Shown piece by piece: positions 20,932-29,109 of a DNA stretch of 64,000 nucleotides (the stretch's first letter is position 1; each line of letters starts with the position of its first letter). The stretch comes from Puniceicoccales bacterium Verruco_02 (GTDB lineage: Bacteria; Verrucomicrobiota; Verrucomicrobiia; Opitutales; Oceanipulchritudinaceae): positions 514 through 64,513 of the forward strand of contig LVBW01000037.1 in NCBI GenBank assembly GCA_001604585.1, written 5' to 3'. Below the pieces are notes generated by a model, which was not told where the DNA came from, ran no database searches, and saw only the letters and a program-made list of their open reading frames with translations. A program made the position numbers and the translations under genes.

Positions 20932-21336
20932 ATGAGACAAGTCGCCGCTCCCGACAAGTTCACCCTCGAAACAGAACTTGGTGATGCCTTCCCGATGTGG
21001 GAGGCCATACTATGCAGAATCGACGCCGTATATGGCCCCCTCTCCCCATACTGGACGCCCTCGAAAGTAGCATTTGGCAAAGTCTGTGTGCTCTGCAATG
21101 GCAAGCGGAACCTCGTGTATCTGACTCCTGAACGAGGAAGCATACTGGCAACCCTCGCGCTGGGAGAAAAAGCCTGCGAAGCGGCGTTCCAAAGTGGACT
21201 GCCTGATGAGGCAAAGACCAACATCGCGAACTCGAAAAAGTATGTCGAAGGCAGATCCGTTCGCATGAATGTCAATGACACGGACGCCCTGTCAGTGCTT
21301 GAACAACTGCTGGTGTTCAAGACCAGATCTTCTTAA
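20932..21336 (+). CDS. DUF3788-like small protein
   Basis: A 134-residue protein that, from memory, resembles the DUF3788 family: a short soluble protein with W..L....D..YGPL-like N-terminal pattern (MWEAILCRIDAVYGPLSPYW), a YLTPERGSILATLALGEKACEAAF core and a KKYVEGRSVRMNVND end. Function is unknown. The ATG at 20932 is chosen over the TTG at 20926. Base composition is closer to neutral than in neighbouring genes. It is separated from the next cluster by about 250 bases. Confidence 0.65.
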   Translation: MRQVAAPDKFTLETELGDAFPMWEAILCRIDAVYGPLSPYWTPSKVAFGKVCVLCNGKRNLVYLTPERGSILATLALGEKACEAAFQSGLPDEAKTNIANSKKYVEGRSVRMNVNDTDALSVLEQLLVFKTRSS

Positions 21337-21583
21337 GGGACCGACCGTCCTTCTGCCTTCAAGTCCTGCGTATTCCGCCCTGTAACGCCAACGGAAGAGT
21401 AATGTCACAACGTAGAGAAATAACGACGTTACTTTAGTTTGCAAACGACGTGATGCTATTCTAGTTGTATTGCGTGCGAAATATCGGCACCATGCATGAA
21501 CCGTCGCCGCCCCCTCGGCCAACAAGCTGAATGGGTCCCATGTCCATGCTTTGCAAAGCAATACACAACAGGAGAAATAGCTC

Positions 21584-22363
21584 ATGCCAGTATCAGGACG
21601 CGAACTAGCAACCCTCGACTTCGGCAACCTCATCGGAGGTCCGCTCAACGCCGTTGTAGAGGCACAGGCAAAGTCTGCCATCACCACGGCCAACTTCATC
21701 AAGGAAGTGGCCTTCGACAAGGAAGGAAAGGTCGTCAACGTCGATTTCAAGTACAGCCGCAAGAATGACGACGGCAAAGATCAGGAATTCACCCTCACGG
21801 TGCCCTTCCTGACGATGATTCCCATACCGTACATTTCGGTCAAATCGGCCATTGTGGAGTTCAACGCCAAGATAACCTCCACAACCGAGAGCAAGAGCGA
21901 GTCCAACTTCAACACGGAAAACACCCTCTCTGTCAGCTCCGGCTGGTTCGTATCGGCCAAGTTGCAGTCCAAGGTATCCTACCAAAAGAGCAGCTCCGCC
22001 ACCGACAAGGAAGAGCGCACCTACGACATGCACGTCAAGGTCGAGGCCGAGAACGCCGACATGCCCGCGGGCACCGAGCGCATCCTGACGATCCTCGAAC
22101 AGTCCATCTCCGAGCGCAAGGGCAAGACCTTCAAGGGTAGCATCGTCATCGCCACAGGCACAGGCACCGCCCTCACCCTGAGCGACAACCCGGACAAGCT
22201 GGACCCGACCGCCATCAACGGCTCCACCTTCACCCTCACGGGCAAGCAATACAAGATAAGCGCCTGCACCAAAGACGCCACAACGGGCAAGATAAGCATC
22301 ACCGTGGACACTGCCATCACACTGGCAAAGGACACCAGCGTGCTGCTCGACGACGCGGCATAA
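21584..22363 (+). CDS. DUF2589-like protein
   Basis: A 259-residue protein matching, from memory, the DUF2589 family: LATLDFGNLIGGPLNAVVEAQAKSA at the start, then FTLTVPFLTMIPIPYISVKSAIVEFNAKI, and a variable Ser/Thr/Lys-rich region (STTESKSESNFNTENTLSV). The C-terminal third is Thr/Gly-rich and beta-like (ATGTGTALTLSDNPDKLDPT). No signal peptide or membrane segment is seen. The start has one of the few clear Shine-Dalgarno sequences here (AGGAG, ten bases upstream), suggesting strong translation. It heads a three-gene cluster. The family has no established function. Confidence 0.75.
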   Translation: MPVSGRELATLDFGNLIGGPLNAVVEAQAKSAITTANFIKEVAFDKEGKVVNVDFKYSRKNDDGKDQEFTLTVPFLTMIPIPYISVKSAIVEFNAKITSTTESKSESNFNTENTLSVSSGWFVSAKLQSKVSYQKSSSATDKEERTYDMHVKVEAENADMPAGTERILTILEQSISERKGKTFKGSIVIATGTGTALTLSDNPDKLDPTAINGSTFTLTGKQYKISACTKDATTGKISITVDTAITLAKDTSVLLDDAA

Positions 22364-22456
22364 GGCCAATTGTCTTTGGCACAGTACCGGGGCTGAGGCG
22401 GTCCAAACCCGCCGGCAGCCCCGCTTCAAGCGCGCGGACAGGAAAAGGACAAAGGC

Positions 22457-23398
22457 ATGAACGACAAGGAACAGGAACAAAAGCTCTCGGAACTAGTGGG
22501 CGCAATAGTCTCCAGCATCGCACATGCGCGCGGTGTGGCCGATGCCGAAGCCCTGCGTCTTGCCCACATCTACCGGCGCAACGAGCTTCTCAAGGGCCTG
22601 CCAGTGCCTCGCCTGCGCCTGCGAAACATCAACATCAGTCTGCCCCTGCTTATAAGTGGCCTTAGTCCCTCAGAGCCGGGCACGCTGAACACCTCGGCCA
22701 ACATTGCCGATGCCGCCTTCAGGAGCCTGCAAAGAGGCTTCGGCGAGCTGCTCGTAAAGCTGCGCCAGAAGAGCGAAATGCAGAGTCTGCCCGAGGACGA
22801 GCGCAACGAAGCCTGCCTGTACTCGATACTAATCGGTGGCCTGTTCGAGGAATCGAGCAAGGAAGTCCTCACGCTCAAGAAGGAACGCTTCGAGGGTTAC
22901 AAACACGCTTTTACCTCCCGCATCGGAACCGTGATTGACGAGGCGCTCGCCAGCTCCGGCGACGATGTTGCCGCCAGCAGCGACCAGTCCTCCATACAGG
23001 CAGAGGTGGCTGACAAGGTGGCCGAGGCTACGCGAAGGCTGCTTCAGGAGCTGCTTTTCACAAGGCTGCGGGAATTTGTCAGCGCAAGGCAGAAAGACCT
23101 GCCCGAGGCGGAGCAGAAGCCCTTCGACCAGGCTAGGGCAAGGCTGCGCACAGACGCCTTTTTGCGTGGCGAGGACGGCGGCATACTCGTGGATGGCACA
23201 CGCCGCGCCGCGGCAGAGAGCTGCTACCGCCAACAGGCCAAACCGGCGCAAATCCGCGTTATTGCGGGCACCGACAATGTGAAAAACTGCGGTGCAGGGC
23301 CGGAAATGATTACGCGGATAAACATGACTATCCACGAAGAGGGCCTTGAGTGGACCAGTCAGCCCGACGGCGGCGCAGACAGGCTCTGCCCTGAATAG
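22457..23398 (+). CDS. Second protein of the DUF2589-type cluster
   Basis: A 313-residue protein with no family I can name. Its N-terminus (LSELVGAIVSSIAHARGVADAEALR) and the segment VPRLRLRNINISLPLLISGL echo the layout of the upstream DUF2589 protein, suggesting a distant paralogue. The middle is long, helical and charged. The C-terminal 60 residues (QIRVIAGTDNVKNCGAGPEMITRINMTI) look like a small separate beta domain. There is no signal peptide or membrane helix. A purine-rich AAGGACAAAGG precedes the start. It lies 93 bases after the DUF2589 gene and 9 before the next gene. Confidence 0.55.
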   Translation: MNDKEQEQKLSELVGAIVSSIAHARGVADAEALRLAHIYRRNELLKGLPVPRLRLRNINISLPLLISGLSPSEPGTLNTSANIADAAFRSLQRGFGELLVKLRQKSEMQSLPEDERNEACLYSILIGGLFEESSKEVLTLKKERFEGYKHAFTSRIGTVIDEALASSGDDVAASSDQSSIQAEVADKVAEATRRLLQELLFTRLREFVSARQKDLPEAEQKPFDQARARLRTDAFLRGEDGGILVDGTRRAAAESCYRQQAKPAQIRVIAGTDNVKNCGAGPEMITRINMTIHEEGLEWTSQPDGGADRLCPE

Positions 23399-23407
23399 GC
23401 GGCCAAG

Positions 23408-23959
23408 ATGATACACTGCGTCACAATCGACAAATTGGGCCAGAGTCTCGAACAGCTATCCCCCGTCTTGGACAGCTACCGCCGGGGCGACCCTGCCTTC
23501 CCCGCCCTTGCCCTCCACTGGCTGGAGACTACGCACAAGGGACTGTCCAGCCTGCGCCTTAGCGAGCTTAGCGAGCTGGGCACACTTGGAGCCTCCATCA
23601 TAAAGGCGGGCGAGGCGATCCCCGGCCCGGACGGGTTGCCACCGCGCCGCTCTCAGACAAGGGCAAGGCAGAACATCGCAGCCGCCGAAGCTCTGGAAAG
23701 GGCGGAAAGAGTGCTGCGGGACCGCGTTCAGTCAAGCGAGGAAAGGCTGCGTCTTTTCGAGGACAAGCTCTGCGAAGGCATGACTGCCTACATGTTGGAA
23801 AACAGTCTGCCCGAGGGCGGAGGGGAACAGGCCCTGCGCAGGCTCTGGGACGGCCTCTGCGCCTATGCACCGACTAGACCCCTGACGCGCTACCTCTCCG
23901 CCTCGCTGGGATCGACGGACAGGCTCTGCCTCTTGGCCAACATTCTCGGCAGGCTCTAG
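23408..23959 (+). CDS. Third protein of the DUF2589-type cluster
   Basis: A 183-residue protein of unknown family, mostly alpha-helical by composition. It has leucine-rich stretches (LRLSELSELGTLGASIIKAG) and a charged helix (AEALERAERVLRDRVQSSEERLRLFEDK). No signal peptide, membrane segment or catalytic motif is visible. Its start is nine bases after the previous stop, so the two are likely translated together. The C-terminal half is conserved in character (ALRRLWDGLCAYAPTRPLTRYL) but I cannot assign it. Confidence 0.5.
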   Translation: MIHCVTIDKLGQSLEQLSPVLDSYRRGDPAFPALALHWLETTHKGLSSLRLSELSELGTLGASIIKAGEAIPGPDGLPPRRSQTRARQNIAAAEALERAERVLRDRVQSSEERLRLFEDKLCEGMTAYMLENSLPEGGGEQALRRLWDGLCAYAPTRPLTRYLSASLGSTDRLCLLANILGRL

Positions 23960-24082
23960 AGCATGCTTGCCCCGGACCGGAATGGCCCTTTGCTCCGACG
24001 AGTTTAATACCCATTCTCGCAAAGAGCCATCCGGACCAATCAACAAGGCAGCGTTCCCGAATCCGGCTCATGCTGCGGCAGG

Positions 24083-24100
24083 CCGTCCGTCCGTCCGTCC
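24083..24100. repeat. CCGT tetranucleotide repeat
   Basis: Four tandem CCGT units plus CC in the gap between the DUF2589-type cluster and elbB. The gap of about 255 bases shows no other feature except a tatacc word 20-25 bases before elbB. Confidence 0.85.
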
Positions 24101-24216
24101 TTGAACTTTGGCTCGCTATCACCTAGAACCAGAGTCTGCACCTAGTTCAGGCTCTCTTATCCGCGTTTTTCCCACAAACCATTCCCGAGACTGATATACC
24201 CCGAACAACACAGATT

Positions 24217-24885
24217 ATGCCCAAAGTAGCTGTATTACTGGCCGGATGCGGATTCCAGGACGGAGCCGAAATTCAGGAGGCCGTCATCACCCTGCTCGAA
24301 CTGGACAGGGCCGGAGCCGAAGTGCAGTTCTTCGCCCCCGACATCCAGCAGGAACACGTCATCAACCACCTCGACGGCACCGTATCCAGCTACCGCGAGC
24401 GCAGCGTAATCGAGGAGGCAGCCCGCATTGTGCGCGGCGACATTGTCCCACTTACCGACGCCAAGGCATCGGACTTCGACGCGCTCATTATGCCCGGGGG
24501 CTTCGGCGTGGCCAAGAACCTGTGCAGCTTTGCCTTCGACGGGGCTTCCTGTGCCGTGGACGGCGAGGTGGAACGCTTCATTCTGGACATGTACCGCGCT
24601 GGCAAGCCCATAGGCGCGATCTGCATATCCCCCGCCCTTGTGGCCCGCGTGCTGGGCGCGGACGATATTTCCGTGACAGTCACCATTGGCAACGACAAAA
24701 AGACCGCACAGGCCATACGCGACTGTGGGGCCGTACATGTGGACTGCCATGTGGACGCCATCGTAATTGACGAAAAGAACAACATTATCAGCACTCCGGC
24801 CTATATGTACAGCACTACGACTCCGTCGAGGGTCGAGCAGGGCATAGGCAAGCTTGTCAAGGCTGTGCTGGAGCGCATCAAGTGA
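24217..24885 (+). CDS. elbB: ElbB-like glyoxalase/DJ-1 family protein
   Basis: A 222-residue class I glutamine amidotransferase-like protein of the ElbB (isoprenoid biosynthesis protein with amidotransferase-like domain) type. VAVLLAGCGFQDGAEIQEAVITLLELD is the characteristic start. A GFGVAKNLCSFAFDG segment follows, and PIGAICISPALVARVLG carries the nucleophile-elbow cysteine. Escherichia coli ElbB has weak glyoxalase activity and is found near isoprenoid genes; its true role is unsettled. The stop overlaps the lptC start by four bases, linking it to the Lpt operon. Confidence 0.9.
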   Translation: MPKVAVLLAGCGFQDGAEIQEAVITLLELDRAGAEVQFFAPDIQQEHVINHLDGTVSSYRERSVIEEAARIVRGDIVPLTDAKASDFDALIMPGGFGVAKNLCSFAFDGASCAVDGEVERFILDMYRAGKPIGAICISPALVARVLGADDISVTVTIGNDKKTAQAIRDCGAVHVDCHVDAIVIDEKNNIISTPAYMYSTTTPSRVEQGIGKLVKAVLERIK

Positions 24886-25346
24886 GGGCCGCTCTGCCAG
24901 TATTCTGCCTTACGCTGCTATCGGCTGCTCTCCCTGCCCTCCCGGCCCGAAGCGGCACAGAGGAGCAGGCCTCGCTATCCCCGGACGCCCCGGTGGAACG
25001 CTTCAACATACACGCTTTCGATCCGCTAAGCGGCTGGCGCACCTGGAGACTGGAGGGCGAAAGGGCAGAGTTCCCCAGCCCCGGCGCAGTGCGCATGAGG
25101 GACATCACCTTCATCGTGTTCGAGCCGGAAAAGGCCCAGCGCGTGATGCTGCGCATCGAAAGCCCGGTCGCCGAGACGGCCTCCGGGCGCGAACAGGTGA
25201 CAGGCCCCGGCGAAATACTCGTAACGGCAGATGGCTTTCTGCTGGCGGGGCGAGACTGGACATGGCACACAGGTGAAAGGCGGCTTTCCATACGTTCCTC
25301 CGCTCATGCTGTAATCGAAGGCGAGCTTTGCCCCATATTGGAATGA
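24882..25346 (+). CDS. lptC: LptC-like LPS export protein
   Basis: A 154-residue protein with an N-terminal hydrophobic signal or anchor (ALPVFCLTLLSAALPALPA) and a beta-jellyroll-like body (FDPLSGWRTWRLEGERAEFPSPGAVRMRDITFIVFE) of LptC character. LptC links the inner-membrane LptBFG transporter to periplasmic LptA. Sequence identity within this family is low, so the call rests partly on position: GTG start overlapping elbB, and ATGA overlap with the LptA-like gene, followed by lptB. lptF/lptG are not in the window. Confidence 0.75.
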   Translation: MRAALPVFCLTLLSAALPALPARSGTEEQASLSPDAPVERFNIHAFDPLSGWRTWRLEGERAEFPSPGAVRMRDITFIVFEPEKAQRVMLRIESPVAETASGREQVTGPGEILVTADGFLLAGRDWTWHTGERRLSIRSSAHAVIEGELCPILE

Positions 25347-25933
25347 AAACACTGCCCCTCATACTCGCCCTGCTGCTGGCCGCTCCAATGCTGCAAGCAC
25401 AGGCCCCGCAGACAGTCATAGACAGCGACCATCTGGACATGATAGCCGCCGAGGACAGCAACAGCTTTGTCTTCACGGGCAACGTCGTGGCAAAGGGGCA
25501 GGGCCTGTTACTGCACTGCGACAGGCTGGAAGTAATCGCATTCCGTGCGCAAGGCTCCACTCCCACGCTTGGCCGCATGGAAGGGGTTCAGAGTCTTGTC
25601 GCCACCGGCAATGTGCGCATAGATCAGGCCGGGCGAACGGCGTATGCCGATAGGGTGGATGTCACCCCAGCCGACGGCCTCGTGGTTCTTTCTGGCAAGC
25701 CAAGCATTGTCGATAGCAAGGCCAGCGTGGAGGGCTGGAAAATCATCTACAACAGCAAGACCCGCATGGTGAATATACTGCCGGAACCGGCGGAACTGGC
25801 CCTGCCCGGACAGCCCGCAGGACGCAGCCGCCTCGTGCTTGCCGAAGAGGCCATCCCGAAGCTCGACTACGACTCCGTGCTTCAGGGCGGGCATGATGAA
25901 GCGGACAAGCCAAAGGCCCCGGAGGGCAAATGA
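25343..25933 (+). CDS. lptA: LptA/OstA-like periplasmic LPS bridge protein
   Basis: A 196-residue secreted protein of the LptA/OstA_N family that forms the periplasmic bridge carrying LPS to the outer membrane. The signal peptide is MKTLPLILALLLAAPMLQAQA. Typical strands follow: VIDSDHLDMIAAEDSNSFVFTGNV, VRIDQAGRTAYADRVDV and VVLSGKPSIVD. The first five codons in the ORF track are dropped because the ATG at 25343 overlaps the lptC stop as ATGA. A short charged C-terminal tail precedes lptB, whose start again overlaps by four bases. Confidence 0.85.
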   Translation: MKTLPLILALLLAAPMLQAQAPQTVIDSDHLDMIAAEDSNSFVFTGNVVAKGQGLLLHCDRLEVIAFRAQGSTPTLGRMEGVQSLVATGNVRIDQAGRTAYADRVDVTPADGLVVLSGKPSIVDSKASVEGWKIIYNSKTRMVNILPEPAELALPGQPAGRSRLVLAEEAIPKLDYDSVLQGGHDEADKPKAPEGK

Positions 25934-26664
25934 GCCAAGGAGCATCATTTATTGCCGCCCGTGGGCTGGCGCGCGAATACGGGCGCCGCTCCGTCGTGGA
26001 CGGCGTGGACTTGGACGTTCGCGCTGGCGAAATCGTGGGCCTACTCGGCCCCAACGGCGCTGGAAAGACGACGAGCTTTTACATGATAGTGGGCCTTATC
26101 CAGGCCACCCGCGGCAAGGTTTACATAAACAACAGCGACGTCACCGCCGTCCCCATGTACAAGCGCGCGCGAATGGGCCTTGGCTACCTGCCGCAGGAGC
26201 CCAGCATATTCCGCCGCCTGAGCGTCGAGGACAACCTGCGCGCCGTGGCCGAGACGATGGACATGAGCCGCAGCGAGCGCCGGGCGCAGATAGCGGCCTC
26301 GCTTGACGAGCTGGGCCTGACACGCCTTGCACGGCAGAGGGCCTACACACTTTCCGGGGGCGAGCGCCGCAGGCTGGAGATAGCCCGCGCCCTTGTCACA
26401 AAGCCGCAGTTCCTCCTGATGGACGAGCCTTTCAGCGGCGTTGACCCCATAAGCGTTGCCGAGGTGCAGAACATCGTGCGCGAGCTGAAGAACAGAGGCA
26501 TAGGAGTCCTCATCACCGATCACAACGTGCGCGAAACACTAAGCATCGTGGACCGCGCCTACCTCATGCACAATGGCAAGGTGCTAAGCGAGGGCACGAG
26601 CGAGGAGCTGATCAACGACCCGGATAGCCGCAAGTTCTACCTTGGCGAATCCTTCAAGCTCTGA
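25930..26664 (+). CDS. lptB: LPS export ABC transporter ATPase LptB
   Basis: A 244-residue ABC ATPase that powers LPS extraction from the inner membrane. Walker A is GPNGAGKTTS, the signature is LSGGERRRLEIARAL, Walker B is FLLMDEPFSGVDPISV, and the switch histidine is in VLITDHNVRET. The Q-loop region LPQEPSIFRRLSVEDNLRAV and the end YLMHNGKVLSEGTSEELINDPDSRKFYLGESFKL are specific for LptB. It is the last gene of the elbB-lptC-lptA-lptB run with 4-base overlaps throughout. Confidence 0.96.
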   Translation: MSQGASFIAARGLAREYGRRSVVDGVDLDVRAGEIVGLLGPNGAGKTTSFYMIVGLIQATRGKVYINNSDVTAVPMYKRARMGLGYLPQEPSIFRRLSVEDNLRAVAETMDMSRSERRAQIAASLDELGLTRLARQRAYTLSGGERRRLEIARALVTKPQFLLMDEPFSGVDPISVAEVQNIVRELKNRGIGVLITDHNVRETLSIVDRAYLMHNGKVLSEGTSEELINDPDSRKFYLGESFKL

Positions 26665-26712
26665 TAACGCCTTGGCTGGAGCGACGCTCTTTTTCATTTC
26701 CATCACCCGCTA

Positions 26713-27579
26713 ATGCCCGAAATCAGCCCAGAGTGGACCAGTCCCGGCTACATTGCCTCGCTCTGGCACGTACTGCTGATTGGCGGAGGCGTCATTGGGT
26801 TCATTTATATATTGGCGCAGAGGGAACGCTGGGCAGGACTACCCCCGCCCGAGGTTCGTGCATGGCGCATCGGCTGGCTGGATATGGGCCTCTTGTTCTG
26901 CCTGCTTTTCATGTGGTCTTTGGCAGCGGGTTCCATCACGGGCCGCTTGCTGCCTCTTGGGGAAGACCCCGCGCATTCGCTTCTTGCATGGCGAACGGCT
27001 CTGGACGGCATGGTGCTTCAGGCTGGCATGATACTAGTATTTTTCGGCTTTTGGCTTTCCCAGCCCTACGAGCACAGACTGCCCTTCAGCAGCGAGCCCA
27101 TGCCCGGCAGCGCCGCCCTTGGCAAGGCTCTGCTGTATTTTCTGGCCTTCATGCCCGCCCGCTACCTGCTGGAGCTTGCCTGGATGGCCACCCTGACGCA
27201 GTTGGACAAGCTGGGGCTGCCCCTGCCTATGGAGCCTCAGCTTGTGACGGGCTTTTTCAACCGCAACAGCCCGCCTCTGGCCTTTGTGTCGCTGGTGTTA
27301 TTGGCCGTAATTGTGGCCCCGATAGTGGAGGAGTTGGTGTTTCGAGCAGGGCTGTACCGCTTCCTCAAGGCCCGCCTTGGCACACATGGAGCCATGATTG
27401 CCAGCGCCGGAGTGTTCGCCCTCTTGCACGGCAACCTGCTCTCGGCCCCCACCCTGATGCTGCTTGGCATCGCGCTCTGTCTTGCGTACGAGTCCGGGGG
27501 CAACATAAAGGTGCCCATCATCATGCACGCTGTGTTCAACATGAACTCCGTGCTGCTCATCGTGCTTCAGACCGCCTGA
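26713..27579 (+). CDS. CPBP family intramembrane protease
   Basis: A 288-residue multi-pass membrane protein with the three CPBP (Rce1/Abi) motifs in order: EELVFR at about residue 206 (EExxxR), FALLH (FxxxH) and HAVFN (HxxxN), which form the intramembrane active site. About six to eight hydrophobic segments are visible. Bacterial members may process peptides or act in membrane-protein quality control, and the substrate is unknown. It sits between lptB and thiL with a 48-base gap and no Shine-Dalgarno sequence. Confidence 0.88.
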   Translation: MPEISPEWTSPGYIASLWHVLLIGGGVIGFIYILAQRERWAGLPPPEVRAWRIGWLDMGLLFCLLFMWSLAAGSITGRLLPLGEDPAHSLLAWRTALDGMVLQAGMILVFFGFWLSQPYEHRLPFSSEPMPGSAALGKALLYFLAFMPARYLLELAWMATLTQLDKLGLPLPMEPQLVTGFFNRNSPPLAFVSLVLLAVIVAPIVEELVFRAGLYRFLKARLGTHGAMIASAGVFALLHGNLLSAPTLMLLGIALCLAYESGGNIKVPIIMHAVFNMNSVLLIVLQTA

Positions 27580-27588
27580 ACCCTACCT

Positions 27589-28551
27589 ATGAATCCCTTT
27601 ACCAAAGACCCGGCAGCGAGCGTGACCAGCCTTGGCGAGTGCGCTCTTCTTGGCCGGATGCGTGAATGGCTGGGTGCCGCCGCCCCGGCCTCGCCCGCCG
27701 GCATGGGCGATGACTGCGCCCTGACAGAGCCGCGGGCCAATCTGTTCACCTGCGACAGCCTGCTCTATGGACGGCATTTCGACGACTCCTGCCCTGCGGA
27801 GCTGGCGGGCGAAAAGCTGCTCAAGCGCAACCTGAGCGACATTGCCGCAATGGGCGGACTGCCGGAAAACGCCCTGCTGGCCCTGTTCCTGCCCCCGCAG
27901 ACTAGCACCGAATGGCTGGAGGGCTTTGTCAGGGGCCTTGCCCGTGCGGCTCTGCGCTACTCTACCAGCATTGTAGGCGGAGACATTGCAGAGAGTAGCT
28001 CGCCCTTTCTTGCCGCCACGCTCAGCCTCACAGGGCGCGCCCGCAGGCCGCTCTTGCGCGGCGGGGCCAAGGCAGGGGATGTACTGTATGTGTCCGGCCC
28101 TCTGGGCTGCTCCATCAAGGGACATCATCTGACCTTCGAGCCGCGCATCGAGCAGGGCATGTACCTATCCTACGCGCCGGGGGTAAGCGCTTGCATGGAT
28201 CTTTCCGACGGCCTTGCAAAGGACCTGCCCCTTCTTTGTGGCTCCTCACTTGCTGGCATCTTGGACATGGACGCTTTGCCGCCCTCGGCGGAGACTATTT
28301 GCGAGTGCGGGGAGGATCGCGTGGCCATGTTGCGCCATATCATGTGCGATGGCGAGGACTACGAGCTGCTCTTTGCCGTGGACGCAGCTATGGCCGAAGA
28401 GCTGGAAAGTATGTGGACGGACCGCTTTGGCGCCCCACCCTTCCGCATCGGCAGCCTTGCCCCCCGCGATGGGGACGGCCCGCAGCTAATCGACGCAGCA
28501 GATGGAAAGGCCCTTGAATATGCAGGATACGAGCATCTTAGACAGGCTTAG
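27589..28551 (+). CDS. thiL: Thiamine-monophosphate kinase
   Basis: A 320-residue ThiL that phosphorylates thiamine monophosphate to the active diphosphate. The family segments are GMGDDCAL (metal/ATP site), FTCDSLLYGRHFD, KLLKRNLSDIAAMGG, GGDIAES, and CMDLSDGLAKDL. Length is typical. The start follows the protease stop by nine bases, and the 3' end overlaps tsaE by about 30 bases in another frame, so the three genes probably share a transcript. Confidence 0.94.
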   Translation: MNPFTKDPAASVTSLGECALLGRMREWLGAAAPASPAGMGDDCALTEPRANLFTCDSLLYGRHFDDSCPAELAGEKLLKRNLSDIAAMGGLPENALLALFLPPQTSTEWLEGFVRGLARAALRYSTSIVGGDIAESSSPFLAATLSLTGRARRPLLRGGAKAGDVLYVSGPLGCSIKGHHLTFEPRIEQGMYLSYAPGVSACMDLSDGLAKDLPLLCGSSLAGILDMDALPPSAETICECGEDRVAMLRHIMCDGEDYELLFAVDAAMAEELESMWTDRFGAPPFRIGSLAPRDGDGPQLIDAADGKALEYAGYEHLRQA

Positions 28552-28963
28552 GCAGGGTCTTTGCTCATCCAGTGCGCAAGAGACGGCCGCCATAGCGGCG
28601 GAGCTGGCAGCGGCCCTGCCGCCGGACTGCACTCTGGCCCTGCATGGAGACCTTGGCTGTGGCAAGACGACCTTCGTTGCAGGGCTGGCAAAGGGCCTTG
28701 GAATTGCCGCTCCAGTGACAAGCCCCAGTTATAACCTCATGAGTCTGCACAAGGGCAGTGAGCGCATGTTGGCGCATCTGGATGCCTACCGTCTGCAAAG
28801 CGCGGCGGATATGGACGCGCTGATGCTCGAAGAGTTCCTGCACAGCCCCTACTGCATAGCTCTGGAATGGCCCGAGCGCGTGCAGGAATGGCTCCCCGAG
28901 GGCTGCATACATCTGTATTTGGTGGACAAGGGCGAGGGGCGCAGGCTCATCCGCATTGAGTGA
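28520..28963 (+). CDS. tsaE: tRNA threonylcarbamoyladenosine biosynthesis ATPase TsaE
   Basis: A 147-residue P-loop ATPase that works with TsaB, TsaC and TsaD to make t6A37 in ANN-decoding tRNAs. Walker A is GDLGCGKTTF, and the family hallmarks TSPSYNL, HLDAYRL and ALEWPERV are all present. The start could be the ATG at 28502 or that at 28520; both lie inside thiL. I use 28520 because it begins close to the first conserved helix. Its stop lies 52 bases before the sigma-28-like promoter. Confidence 0.92.
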   Translation: MQDTSILDRLRQGLCSSSAQETAAIAAELAAALPPDCTLALHGDLGCGKTTFVAGLAKGLGIAAPVTSPSYNLMSLHKGSERMLAHLDAYRLQSAADMDALMLEEFLHSPYCIALEWPERVQEWLPEGCIHLYLVDKGEGRRLIRIE

Positions 28964-29015
28964 CAATTCGCAATAGTCTCTGCTACCCAAGCGTCGCATT
29001 CCGCTTCGCTTTCGA

Positions 29016-29042
29016 TCAAGATTTCCCGTATTGTGCCGATGT
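29016..29042 (+). promoter_or_regulatory. Sigma-28 (FliA)-type promoter
   Basis: TCAAGATT, 11 bases, GCCGATGT. The enterobacterial FliA consensus is TAAAGTTT-N11-GCCGATAA, so 12 of 16 positions match with exact spacing. It lies about 70 bases upstream of the flagellin-like gene. The 5' leader between contains a small GCCCC-gtc-GGGGC hairpin at 29060-29072 and AAGGAG at 29090-29095. Confidence 0.7.
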
Positions 29043-29109
29043 ACAGGGAGTCTGAGTGTGCCCCGTCGGGGCGAAGCGTCTAACCTTTCAAGGAGCTAGT
29101 AATCGAGCC

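Noticed and set aside
24083-24100. CCGT repeat as a phase-variation switch
   Set aside because: Only four units, outside any gene and more than 110 bases from the next start.
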